A stretch of DNA of 64,000 nucleotides from Melieria omissa (taxonomy: Eukaryota > Arthropoda > Insecta > Diptera > Ulidiidae), in the NCBI GenBank assembly GCA_963971225.1, contig OZ020269.1:1550001-1614000 (forward strand). The letters run 5' to 3'. Shown piece after piece: positions 46,151 through 58,006 of this stretch (position 1 is its first letter; each line of letters starts with the position of its first letter). The notes under the pieces were generated by a model. It saw only the letters and a program-made list of their open reading frames with translations. It ran no database searches and had not been told where the DNA came from. The translations under genes were made by a program, and so were the position numbers.

Positions 46151-46805
46151 CCCTCCTTCACCAAAGCTTCAATTTGAAACTTTTTTTCCCCTGTTAGGTC
46201 ACGTTTTCTACCCATTTTATTTAACAAGCCTTCAATAGATCCAACACGGATTTTACATAGTGCTAAACAAACATAGTGATGATATATTTTACCTACTTAC
46301 TTCTTAGTCTTTAATACGTAATTTCATAAATGATTTTTGTTTGTTATTTCTTTTTTTCTGTTAGAATTTCCCTTTAAAACAAAGTTATGATGACAAGAAC
46401 AATTGGAAATTTGACGATTTTTCCTAGTTGTCACGAGTTTACCGGCATCGACAGAGTTTCCATATACCATAATGAGTTTCCTCTAGTAGGATTTCAAAGA
46501 AAACTTTCTAATGAATAATTTGATACCTCATTTGTTATTTTTACTTGATTAGTTTTTGTTTTATCGATGATGGAAGTAGAAATTTCGAAATTTTTTCATC
46601 GGTCATAATTCGATGAACAGGGACTGTAAGTTCTTAAAGAAAAAATTAAAAAAAGGTGGAACTCTAAGACTAAGTAAGGAGGATTACCAATACAATGTAC
46701 AAATGTTTGTTATAAAGTAACCGAAAATGTGTTTTATTAATAACTCATTGTTGTAAAGTTTACAATCTACCCGATTTAAAAGGAACATCACTCCAGCGAC
46801 CGAGC

Positions 46806-47030
46806 CGTCGTAGCTCAGCTGGCTAGTGCGTTGGACCGCGAGTCAAATGCGACGCTCGAACCCAGGTTCAAGACTCCGTTGCGCTAACACCGAAAAAAAA
46901 GAAAAACAACCATTTTTCTTTCGGCGGCTGTCCTCTCAGCAGGAAATGGCAAACCTCTGAGAGTAAAATTGCCTATGAAAAAGCACCCAACTTGCCGTTC
47001 GGATTACTCCAGCTGCCGAAATAACCTAAA
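46806..47030 (+). mobile_element. tRNA-derived SINE, third copy
   Basis: The head reads GCCGTCGTAGCTCAGCTGGC with A box TAGCTCAGCTGGCTAGTGCG and, about 40 bases on, B box GGTTCAAGACTC. The body has GGCGGCTGTCCTCTCAGCAG, GAAATGGCAAACCTCTGAGA and TTGCCGTTCGGA as in the copy at 14.5 kb. The 3' part after about 47030 is lost or diverged. The head is closer to a tRNA than in the other copies. Confidence 0.8.
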
Positions 47031-48439
47031 TTTGACCATTTATTTCGCCATTATGGGAAAAGCATTGGATTTTTTTTCAAAGGATATTGTTGAAGCAACA
47101 AGTTTTTTTGCTACTTATGATTGTTTTATTGATGTGCCGACCGAATGCCGTTCACTCAACGACTCAGCAAGAGAGAATTTTAGTACAATTTAGTTTACAA
47201 AGGTATGAAAGAATTTCCGATGGTGGCAACATGTTGCGATAGTGTTGCGAATCATGTTGGTAGCAGCCGAAGTTTTAGCTCTGCTCTGGACAGGTATATT
47301 GAAAAATTTGTTTATTCTTATTTATATTCAAAGTAGCGGCGAAAGCGTCACATTTTGAATTCGCCTTATTTTTAACTTCTAAACGGGCAGACGCATTTCT
47401 CACATTTCACATTTTGCGAGTAAATATATATGTATGTATGTTTTTAAATGCTGCCGAAATACAATACTTTGGAAAAATTCGAGCCATAATTCTTAAACTT
47501 TTACTTCATTTCTTCATGAAATAATTCTGAAGAGATATTAACCTCCACCCGCCCCTCATTTCGCCATCCTATTTAGACTCTTGCGTAAAATTGATGCTGA
47601 TTTTTTTCAAATTTTTGCAACACTTCCACATCCAGGTACAATTGAAAGTTCGATGAAGGTTAAATCGATGAAAACGAAAAAAGTCGCTAAGAGCCAAATC
47701 AGGTGAACTCGGTGACTATGGAATGTCATTTCAAATTTAACTCCATTGCAAAAATCGAAACAGCTTTTTTCCGCAAAGCTATTTTACGCACCCAGCTGCA
47801 TGTGCTCATCCAGAACTTTTGCCGGATTGAATTAATTTTGAATTTCTTTTCTTGCTTGTGATATTATTTTTTGCAACATACATTTATGATTTTAGCTACA
47901 ACGCTCACGTACTGTATTTGGTGTAACAGGTAGACAGCACATCAGATATCCGTAATTTCTTTTTCGTAAATTTCGCCTCGGGTTCAAGGATGGGCAAAAA
48001 GCAAAATGTTTCTTAACATTTAACGCTTTTTTTTATAAACCTTTTTAATCGGTTATACCGGAAATTAATAATGTATTCAAAAAATGTGATATAAATGAAT
48101 CGGCACTAAAAATTTTGTGCATGATCAAAGAATATAAAGAAAGAAAATAATTTTCTTTGGCATGATACATACACATCGTTGCTAAGGCAACGCATTGTCA
48201 ATAGCTGCGGCGCCAGCAGGTCTATCCTCTGCGTCGGCGTAACTGTATTGCGACAATGAAGTGACCGCTGAACAATTACATTAGTTTTGGCAGATTGTGC
48301 CGATGTTTTCATTCGTTTTTGCGAAAAACAAGTGCCTGGGCGTACCCAGCAACAAATTAAAGGGGGCAAAGACATAACTACATTTCCGAATTCAGAATAT
48401 AAAATTCAAATAAAATAGAATATAGATTTCTGAGCATAT
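47031..48439. other. Psc intron 3 stretch, nothing recognised
   Basis: I see no terminal repeats, coding motifs or RNA genes here, only AT-rich intronic sequence with short chance ORFs. Confidence 0.45.
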
Positions 48440-48864
48440 TGTAACGATAAGACAGTCTGTCGCTGTGCAAAGCAACCCTGCCGCTTCGCGCCGTGCCATA
48501 ATTGAATGTGGCAACGACGGCCGCGATAATAACTTTTAGTCCAATCTGGCAACAATGGTCGCGATCATCAGGGAAGCATTTAGTCCACTCCGGAATGTGC
48601 GGGAACGATCTGCGCGATGGCCGGACAGAGTATAAAAGGTGGCCGGATGCGGGCAACGAGTCAGTCTGGTTTTGACAAGTGAAGTTGCCACACGGAATAA
48701 TTAAGCAAATACTTAAGTGTACGAACAGTAAAGTGTAAACTGTGAATAATAAAGTGACTGTTGGTGTATTTTACTGTCTGCGTTTAAGAAACTGACTGTG
48801 TTTTATTTTCAAATCACACAATCCAGAGATACGTGACCGCCCACTAGACTTAGTATTCGTAACA
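48440..48864 (+). mobile_element. Solo LTR, sense to Psc
   Basis: It starts TGTAACGATAAGACAGTCTG and ends TAGTATTCGTAACA, with ATAT duplicated at 48436-48439 and 48865-48868. A TATA box (TATAAAAGGTGG near 48631) and AATAAAGTGACTG (near 48748) mark U3 and the polyadenylation region. It is 425 bp and belongs with the LTRs at 4065 and 42466. As a sense LTR inside Psc intron 3 it could in principle start or end transcripts. Confidence 0.85.
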
Positions 48865-49129
48865 ATATGTATATAAAATATAAAATTGCGTAGGGGGAGC
48901 TACCCTCCTCTACCCATACCTAGGTACGCCCATGAGCGCCTGTCATCATCAACCGAATCTTTTTGCTGTATGGTTGTTTGTAACCGTATGCTGCGCTTGG
49001 TTGATTGATTTTAAAACTTGCGAACAATTATATGTGTCCAAAACCAAACAATTCACTAATAAAGAGATCTAGAAACCAAATAAATTGTTCATTCATCTTT
49101 TTTTCACGGGTCGTAAAAAAAGGAATATA

Positions 49130-50256
49130 CAGTGTAATCTGGGTGGAGTGAACTAATTAATGCAAGGCCAGTTCATAGAATCCAGATTGTTCACTATATC
49201 CAGATTGAGTTTTTCTGTTCCTTTATTGCATCAATAATAAGTCACATATTAAGAGTGAAAAAATGTTGTTATAACCGTCTGTTTTTTACGTTCAGTCAGC
49301 GATTTTTGTACTGCTTTGGCTCGAAGGCTCTGCAATGCTAAAATGCTTGTAAAATCTGTAGTATTGACTTCAGCCCATTCGATTTGCTATTTGTCAAAAA
49401 CTTTAATAGCCTCAGCAGCTGTCATTGAATTCCGGACTACCTCAGTGTTCACGTCATCAATGTCATCGTCAGATGAGAGAATCGTTTCGACATCATTACA
49501 AATTGTCCCATTGGCTTCAACTGAATTCCATTTTTCAATGTTGTCGTCCGTATAGATTACCTAAATGAAGAAACAAGATTCATTACATATGTATGTATAG
49601 TACAAGATACTCAGACCTGAATTTTTTGCTAAACCTACATCAGCGTTAAGAACTTGCAACAGAGCCTGTATCTCATGAACAGCTTCATATCTTTCAACAA
49701 TTTTTGTCGGAGTAAGGACAATGACATGCCCTCTTCATCATCGTTTTATTGAACTCTATTGAACCCATACTTTCGAAAATTGGTTGCCAACATTTTTCTA
49801 TAACGCTTGCATATATATATATAAAATATATATTTATTGTTTCGCCAAAACAGTAACATTAACACCTTTTCCAATTTTTTTCACAAAGATAAGTTTGGCT
49901 TTTTTGAGTCCATTCTTGCTTAAACAGTTATCACTTCAAAAGTATAGACACAAAAACGATTAATATTCGCGCACGTCAAACAAAACCACGCAGATGCGGT
50001 CCACAATAAAAAGTGTCATTTTTTGACAAACACACACACACACAAACACATGCGAGTATACACATGATTTTCTACCTCGGTGGTTCCCCATTTTTGGGAT
50101 TGAATTTGTCGTTACAGTTTTAAATTTTGAAGTAATTTACATATTTTAAATTGTGTTCACTCTAAAGAGATTCAGAATTGTTCACTCTATAGAGTACTCA
50201 ATGTAAAAATTTTGATGTTCACTCTATCGGGGGTTCACTCCACCCAGATTACACTG
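49130..50256 (-). mobile_element. Tigger-type transposon remnant
   Basis: TA (49128-49129 and 50257-50258) flanks exactly matching inverted ends CAGTGTAATCTGGGTGGAGT (24 bp perfect with the following GAAC). On the minus strand near 49520-49290 an open segment reads TILSSDDDIDDVNTEVVRNS, MTAAEAIKVFDK, a stop, QIEWAEVNTTDF and LRAKAVQKSLTERKKQTVIT. That is the acidic C-terminal tail seen in Tigger/jerky transposases. The catalytic domain is absent. Confidence 0.75.
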
Positions 50257-50279
50257 TACATATATTTAAAAAGAAGCCA

Positions 50280-50375
50280 TTAAACATTTTTTGGCGGCTA
50301 CAGTGAGGATTGAACCGCGAACTCGTCGTCCGAGACACCCCTGCTTACGCGTTTGACCATCAACACTCAATCTCG
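50280..50375 (-). repeat. tRNA-like sequence, probably a SINE head
   Basis: On the minus strand it carries a good B box (CGGTTCAATCC) followed by TCACTGTAGCCGCCA, and an A-box-like GGTCAAACGCGTAAGCAGG about 45 bases before. The 5' acceptor arm does not pair with the 3' end by eye, so a functional tRNA is unlikely. Confidence 0.35.
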
Positions 50376-51270
50376 ACAGGCTGCTTAAAAGGTATGATAA
50401 GAGACAAGCGCCGTTTTGACTAGAAAATCACATATTTCTGTATCTCAAAACAGAGTACAATACGTGTGAAGCGGTGTTTGTGTGAGTGACATTAGAGGCC
50501 AAAAAGCTCTTATCGGAGGCCAAATTTGTCGAACTTTTTGACACATTTTTTCCTTGGCCGCTGGACATCTATATGATGAGTTATCTGTGGTACCACACTG
50601 CTTGACCCTTGCACTTTTTAAATGCTATAATTATTAAACATAAAGCGGCAAAACCTTATTGTTCATATTGTATTGGGTATTTTTTTCGTAGCGATTAAAG
50701 AATCGATTGTTTTATCCATTCGAATTATTTTATAAATTTTTACATTTTTAAAGTTATTCTAAAAATACGTGACTTGTTAATACCTACTTAAACCGATATT
50801 TAGAACGCAAAAATCAGTACAACCAAACTAAGTAAGCTGGTTCTCAAAATACGGGGGTTTTCGCAATCTGTTGAAAAAATTGTCCTTTTTGTTAATATTT
50901 AGTGCAACTAAATTACCGCACAAATTTTGCTCGGCTCAGTCAGCTTTTGTTTGTGTATAGAAAAAGAAAATGACAATCGATAGTGTTTTAAATAATGAAA
51001 TGCTTATATTTCTATAGCAATTTTTTCTTAGTATGAATTGCTTTGATATTCAAACTCAAATCATTAGCTCGCTTTGTTTAAGTTTATGCCAGGGGCAAAT
51101 TCAGAAGAATATTTGGGTGAGGGGGCTTCAAGAAGTAATTCTTTAATATTCATAAAATGCCATAAAAATGCTATTGCATGTAGTTTTAAAGTCAACCCTA
51201 CTATTTCGAATTTGATTTCTAGGTCTTTTTTCTAGTTATTGCTTTATTAAATAATTATTTTTTGTTGCAG
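50376..51270. other. End of Psc intron 3
   Basis: AT-rich intronic sequence with no element recognised. It ends in a T-rich tract and TTTTTTGTTGCAG at 51270, the acceptor of the last exon. Confidence 0.5.
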
Positions 51271-54200
51271 GGAACACATTGGTGCAAACAGCGATTACAG
51301 CGAACTTTTAAAGCCGCGTTACCTACGCTGTCCCGCAATGTATACCGTTGGGCTTTTAAAGAAGTTTGTGCACGGAAAATTCAACATAGACCCTCATCGT
51401 TTCAGGATTGATATAATGTACAAAGTGAAAACTATCGTGCTGCTCGATCATTATACTCTCATGGATGTAGCGTACATATATACGTGGAAGAGAGACGATC
51501 CGATGCGGTTCTACTTTCGCGTTAAGCATTCACTTAAGCCAATAGCAAAATTAAGCAAGTTACCTGCACCCACGCCCTTACTTGTACTCGCTCCAACGCC
51601 ATTGCCATTGTCATTGCCGAGTGTTGAATCAATAGTTGTCAAGGAAGAAAAATCTTCCACAAGCAATAACACCGACGGAAATGAAGAAAATATGTCAAAT
51701 AGCTCAGTTGCAGTAGTGAGGACAATAGTTCATCAGCTCATTTCGCATACTGAAATGGACGGTGAGTGTATGTTGCTTCCACCGGAAGATATTAAGTTGG
51801 AAGATGAAACTGATTTGATACCAGTTTCAAGAATACCAAAAAAGCATGAATCGTTAGATCAAGCTAAGTCCAGTACGGAACCCAAAACGTCCGACATTGA
51901 AAAATTGATGTTGCCAAATAACTTCAAAGAGATGAAGGATAATCATGTAAAAATCGCTCCAAGTCCTGCAGATGCTTCGAACGGAGAACGAAAAGTGGAA
52001 AATATTAAATTGAAAATTGATTTATCAAAGCAAAACAGTGTCACAATTATAAACATGTCAGATCCGCAACGGAAAGAAATTACTAAGCCGGTTAAACCGG
52101 ATAAAGAGTGGAAGGTTAAAAATAAAAAGGAAAGGGCGTCGAATTCTAAATGCACACCGAATAATGAGCGAAAACATAAGACAGCGAGTCCATTGACGGT
52201 TCCGCCACTTACAATAAAAGCAGAGCAAATAAGTCCTACGGCAAAAAGCAACTCTAGCTCACATAATAGCTCCACAACCTTATCGAACGTCTTTCACAGT
52301 CTTCAGACTAACATTTCGGAGGAAGAGAAGAAGTCAAAATTTCTTATGTCATTCGCTTTGACACCCATAAAAAATCTTAAATTGGGCACGCCAGAGAAAC
52401 AGAAGTCCCCAAATACTTTATCAAAGCCTCCAATTTCCCTATCTTTGCCGCTTATGGAATCAAAGTCGCCACCAATTGTAGCAAAAAATCCATTAAGAAC
52501 GGCAGCTAGTGTACCATCAAAGCGTAAAAGTAAAGAGCCTGTTAAGACGATTTCAAAAAAGGCAAAGTTATCGCCAACTTTCTCTAATGATGATTTTAAA
52601 ATTAAACTGCCACCAGCCGCAAAAGTAAACGCTAAAGCCGCTAAAACGATAACTTCGGTACCAATATTACAAACAGAATCTTCGACTTCTAAAACAACGA
52701 CATTGGCTACGTCAACATCTTCGATGATGCGGCCTCCAGTTGGTGTCCCACCTAAGAAATCGCTATGCACATCACAGAAAGGTACTTTGTCTAGTGTTCG
52801 ACCACCACAGTCCATGCAACGTATTCAAATAGCAGCCCCTGGTAACCGGACTCCGATTGCAAAACGCTACCAGCCTATATTACCGAAAACAGTACGCCTC
52901 AATCCATTTGCCAATATCCCAAGCGACGTTAATAAAATTCTAAAGGATGCTGGCACTGAAATTAAAACTATTGTCAATAACGCTAAAATGTCGAAAGTGT
53001 ATGGGCCGAAAACATCGACAGCAGCAACAACTAACGAAAGCACGCTGATGGGCCCTCCGCCGTTACCACCTGCAAAGCATCCGAGGCAAGGACCCGGAGC
53101 AATATCGCCGCATCGTCTAAGCACAGGAAGCAAATCTACAAATATCAAGGCAATGAGCAGTGCTAACAACTACTTAAACATGGCATTGTACAACTCCACT
53201 AAGTCGAAAGGAAATGAAGCACCGCCCGGCTGTCGAACGCCTATCTACACGCCAAACTCACCCATTTATTCCCCCAGCTCGCCACAGTATGTGCCCAACT
53301 ATACTATTCCCACGGTGCCAACATACAAGTATACGCCCAAGCCCACTGGCACTAATAATAGTAACTTCCTGCAGAGTGTGCTGGGAGGTAGCAGCCAACT
53401 AGCAAACCTTTTTCCAGCACCACCCACAAAAAAAGAGGATCCAGGTATTTCATCTGCTTGTCATATTACGCCAACCGACTCAGTTGTTACCACTAAAGCG
53501 GAATTACAACCTAAACGGGTGTACCCGTTTGCACGTAGCCCTAGCCCAGCGGAAGATCCCCCCGAAAAGCAGTTGAAGGTTAAATCATTGTTGACTTCAT
53601 GTAACATTAACATTCCGTCGTCGTTGTCAATCACGATAACACGTGAAGATGTTGAAACACAATCTAATAGCCAGACCCACCCAAAACACAAGAGCCCCGT
53701 TAATAATTATATCGAGATTCTAAAGTTGCCCGATCATCCAGCGGAGCACGAAAGTGGCCGCCGTACCACACCGCCGACGCAAAAAACTCCAACAGTTACA
53801 ACGTCAGAGGCCACAGTTAAAAAAAATTGTTCTGACGTAAAGTCGGCTGCTGGTAGTATAAGTGCTCAACAGCAGCAAACGACGCAGAAGCTCATGCAAA
53901 GGGTGTCGGTACCACCAACATCGTCGTCGTTATCATCATCCCCCACAAACAGCCACAAACAGACATGTACAGGAAGTACATCCTCCAGTAATTCCATGAT
54001 GAGCGTTCCAAGTTGCAATTCCAAGGCTGTTATGCTGCCTCGTATGAAAAATACCACTACAACAAATTTGAACACATCACAAAAGCCCGTCACCGACGGT
54101 GCCGGTAATGTGCAAAAATCGAACCAGAAGATCAGTCAAGCAACAGGATTATTAAACATGCAACATTCAGTTCAACTGCAAAATCAACAACAAGAGCAAA

Positions 54201-55321
54201 CAAAGCAAGCCAACGCTACCCAGTCTCAAGTTCATGATAAGAAAACCCCAAGCCCTGAAAAACGACCGGTTTCGAGTTTTTTGTCATCGCCTGTTGATAA
54301 CACAAAGCTGTCATCGAGTCAGAATGCTAGCGCAGATGCCGTTGGGCAGGTGGGAAAGAAATTTCGCCCCATTCTACCCCGCCAAGAACCGATACCGCTT
54401 ACTGAAGTGGTGCCTCCCAAGGTGACTACAGCAAATGTTATTGGCACATATTCTGCGCCAAGCGGAGTGGCAGTAAAGGTGCACGCCAACAAAAAAGTGT
54501 CACCGCCCAAAAAATCACCTAGTTCGTTGCAACAGCAACAACAACACCAAGTGCCAAACATGTCATCAAGTGGAGGATCAACGCAAAAATCACCACGCAA
54601 CACACCAAGTCCACTCAATGCATCAAAAACAACTCAAAATATCAACACGACCATAAAATCACCACCATCAGTTTATCAGAACAATAGCTTCGCAACTTCC
54701 AAAACAGTTGTGTCCAAAGCGACCTCTGTCACACCGCCACCACCATCCACCATAGCGGTAAATGCTCTGAACAAGCTGTTGTCGCCACATCCTACCTTGG
54801 CAACTCTGCCGCCAGCAGCAATTCAGGCCGCAATTACATCTGGCTTACCAAATATTACGCCTCATTTGGGCGTCGCTGGTGCGACCTCAGCCGCCGTTGG
54901 GCAAGTCGATTTCAACAAATTTCTTAAAGACAACCTGATCCGTGCACAGGTACAGGCAGCAGCTGCTGCAGCTAGTCAGCCGGTTATGTTTTATCCGTAT
55001 CCGAACGGAACGGCCACAGCGGCGCAACTAAGCCATCACTATTCATCCTCCATGTATCAGCAAGCGTATATGATAGAGCAGCTAACTAGAATGCAGCGCG
55101 CAGAGGCCCTTTCGGATTACATGCAAAAATTAAAGCATGGACTGGAGAACTCGCTAACACCAACAGTGGAAAGTGAGGGAGGCAATAACAAAGTATCACC
55201 GGCATCGCTTCCATCTAGTCCGAAAGCAACCGCAGAGTCAGGTGCGACCCCGCCTATAGCCGTGTCACAGGATCAATCAACAAGCACGGCTAAGCAAACT
55301 CTCTCCTCACGCTCAAAATAA
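51271..55321 (+). CDS. Psc: Posterior sex combs, coding exon 4 (RAWUL and C-terminal region)
   Basis: The exon completes Glu274 and runs uninterrupted to TAA at 55319-55321, giving residues 274-1623. Residues ~288-357 form the RAWUL (ubiquitin-like) domain: PRYLRCPAMYTVGLLKKFVH, DIMYKVKTIVLLDHYTLMDV, AYIYTWKRDDPMRFYF. The remaining ~1260 residues are disordered, rich in Ser, Pro, Thr, Lys and Gln. In Drosophila Psc this region drives chromatin compaction and remodelling inhibition. Conserved islands include IKLKIDLSKQNSVTI (~519), GNRTPIAKRYQPILPK (~799), TPNSPIYSPSSPQYVPNY (~930), HPKHKSPVNNYIEI (~1078) and KKFRPILPRQ (~1303). The total of 1623 residues is close to the ~1600 of the Drosophila protein. 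No frame damage is seen. Confidence 0.97.
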
Positions 55322-55560
55322 ACAATTTGGGTATTGTTATTTTGCCTCCCCCCACTCAATGAACGGAATCGAATTCCCTTAATTTCTTATTCATTTATAT
55401 ATTATTTTATGAGATTACTATACATAATTTGACTATCATATCCAGTAATTACGCATATATGAGCATACATGTATGCTTGGGTTTTTATGTTTTTTGTAGA
55501 TTTTTTTATTACTGAAATGTATATTATAATGTAAATAAAAGTGAACTAATAAAATGCAAT
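55322..55560 (+). terminator. Psc: Psc 3' UTR and polyadenylation signals
   Basis: After the stop codon the sequence is AT-rich, with AATAAA at 55534-55539 and 55548-55553. The cleavage site is therefore probably near 55570-55580, about 250 bases after the stop. Longer 3' UTR forms cannot be excluded. Confidence 0.7.
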
Positions 55561-56494
55561 AATCTAAAATCTTAGGAGGTTTTTTGTGGTAGTGTTATGG
55601 TCTTATTTCTTCAGCGGGATCTTCGAATAGAAACCAATCATACATATACAGGCAGGTGCCAGATTTCGATCGAAATCGAATTGAAATCGAAATTGCAAAT
55701 CGAGTGAATTCATTTTTCATGTGCTGTATTCCACTTGTTTTCATAGCTTCGAAATCGATTCACAATAAACTTTCGGCTGAAGTTCAGCTTCCAAATCGAT
55801 TCACAATAAACTTTCGACTGAAGTTCAGTTGAATATTTGACTATTAAATTTGAAACAAACATTTCTTGTGAGATTTGTAAAAATGAGTGCAGTGTTTATT
55901 ACCACGGTTTTAACCATTCAACGAGAGAGAAACGCTTACGAGAAAATTAAGCGGCGTGCATTAAGGGACCAATCCAATCCCATGGAACTTACAGAGGCAG
56001 TGTAAGTGTTTTGAAATATTATTTGGCTGCGAGTTTGTAATTACAATTTGTAACTGCATTTAAGGTTCATATCATACTACCGCGTGAACAAAGATGCGTT
56101 CAATATGTTGCTAAGAATTATTTCACCGCACCTACCATCATCTTCAATTCCTGCCCAGCTTCAACTAGCAGCCACTCTACGGTTTTTAGCAGAAGGAAGT
56201 TTCCAAAAATCAGTTGGAAAGGATGCTGACATAGCTTTGAACCGTAGCACAGTTTCTAAAGTTTTGACAAGAAACCTTACCATTTGGAAAGAAAGATTTG
56301 TGCTACCTGGATAAAATTAAATAGCTCTAATGACGAGCGTCGCAAGTCGAAGCGGCATTTTCTCGAAAATTTTCGCATTCCCGGTGTCATAGGTTGCGTC
56401 GATGGCACGCACATCAAAATAACAAAGCCGCATCACGATGAATCACTATTTTACAATAGAAAGGGATATTTCAGCAATGCTATGATTGTAAGTA

Positions 56495-57045
56495 CACCCA
56501 TACCTCATTTTGCGTCGTGGTTACGTTCCTAAAAACACGACGCAAAGTGGATTATGATTTTCTATAGCAAACCATGTAAAGATCGAAGATTGGTTCCAGG
56601 GTTACGAAAATACTATTTTTTAAAAAGAAAATTGAACAAAGTAAACATTAAAAAAACAAACATAATATAAAACTTTATTACATACATACAAAAAACAAAA
56701 AAAAACAAATTCAATTAAAACAAAATAAAATATTCAATTAATTTATAAGAACAAAATAAAAATTAATCACTGTCTGATGAGTCCATAGTGGCTGTTGTCG
56801 TAAGTCGGCTTTCTTTAACAAAAGTTAGAAAGGGAATCCCCGAGTTTTGATGGCATGGCGCAATTACAAAAGTCGTGCAATCTTTTAGAAAAAAAAGAAA
56901 ATTTTCCAAAAAAAATTAAAGACTCGAACCCAAAACAACGCAACTTCGAATATCTAACGACGCACAGTGAAAATTAGTACTAATTCAGTAGCGACGCAAC
57001 TTCGAAAAAACGCAAACCGAAACGACACAAAGCGAGGTATGGGTG
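56495..57045. mobile_element. Tigger-like MITE in the Harbinger intron
   Basis: TA (56493-56494 and 57046-57047) flanks CACCCATACCTCATTTTGCG and the inverse CACCCATACCTCGCTTTGTG. CGACGCAA-type motifs are repeated near both ends (ACACGACGCAAAGTGG, AGCGACGCAACTTCG). 551 bp, non-coding. Its right end supplies the GTG of the next element's target duplication. Confidence 0.75.
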
Positions 57046-57050
57046 TATAC

Positions 57051-58006
57051 TAGGCATCGCAATCCCGGGATCCCGGACTTTTTCCAGTCCCGAAAATCCC
57101 GGGATTCAAATCTTTTAATCCCGGGATTTTCGGGATTGCAAAAGATGCTTCAAAGTTCAAATGAAATAAATTTAAAAGCACAAAAACCCAATTCCTTATC
57201 TGAAGGAGGAGGGAGGGGATAGAGGGCGTCTTTTGCAAAAGGCTTATAATTATTTACTAAGCATTCAACCAGCAAGTGTTGAATCTGAAAGATGTTTTCT
57301 CTCAGTAGGGTTTATTTGCAATAAATTTCGCTCTAGATTAGAGGGCAAAACATTTAATGCCTTAGTATTTTTAAGATCTCAGTTTTTAGTTAATCACAAC
57401 GCTTAACTTTTTTATCGAAATAATCGAAGTAAAACTAAAAGTACTAACAAATTAACTATTTTATTTTTTTTATCAAATATGCGTATATATGTACTTTATG
57501 ATACATTTGATGCAAAGCAATAAGTTATGTTTAAGTGTCATTTTTGGATAAAACAAAATGTTACCAAACTGAAGTTAAATGTCAAATGAAAAACTTTTAA
57601 GTTAAACAAAATGTTGTCAAGGATGACTATGTTCATTTATTTGATTTAAATTTAAACTGACAATTTTGAATGTAATTGACAACTGATTGTAAATGACAAC
57701 TGGATTTTGGTGATGTGCCGCGCACAACCAACCACTTCGACGACTCAACACCGACTGCCTCCCTTTCCGCCTTACAATGTGATTAAATTCAAGATAAAAA
57801 ATCTTAAAACTACCCCAAATGTGATTAAACTGTGTCCATTTTTATGGTAAATATATTATAAACAAGTATTTATGCAATTTGGTAAAATTGTTTTATTTAA
57901 AAAATTTGTTATTTGAATCCCGGGATTAAATCCCGGGATCCCGGGATTTGAGTTTTCAATCCCGAAAATCCCGGGATCGCAAAATGGCAAAAAATTGCGA
58001 TCCCTA
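57051..58006 (+). mobile_element. hAT transposon, internally deleted
   Basis: GTGTATAC is duplicated at 57043-57050 and 58007-58014. The ends are TAGGCATCGCAATCCCGGGA and the inverse TAGGGATCGCAATTTTTTGC, with many ATCCCGGGATT palindromic subterminal repeats at both ends. The + strand around 57240-57403 encodes SIQPASVESERCFSLVGFIC, NKFRSRLEGKTFNALVFLRS, the hAT C-terminal dimerisation motif, ending at a stop. The rest of the transposase is gone. Confidence 0.85.

Noticed and set aside
46806..46882. Functional tRNA gene on the plus strand
   Set aside because: The head is joined to the conserved SINE body shared with two other copies, so it is a SINE.
50280..50375. Functional tRNA gene on the minus strand
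   Set aside because: B box is good, but the acceptor and D arms do not pair convincingly; a SINE head is more likely.
51943..54618. Long minus-strand open frames opposite the last Psc exon
   Set aside because: They are shadows of the Ser/Pro/Thr-rich Psc reading frame and show no motifs of their own.
51271..55321. Assignment to Su(z)2 instead of Psc
   Set aside because: RING, linker, RAWUL and C-terminal islands such as TPNSPIYSPSSPQYVPNY fit Psc, and the overall length fits as well.
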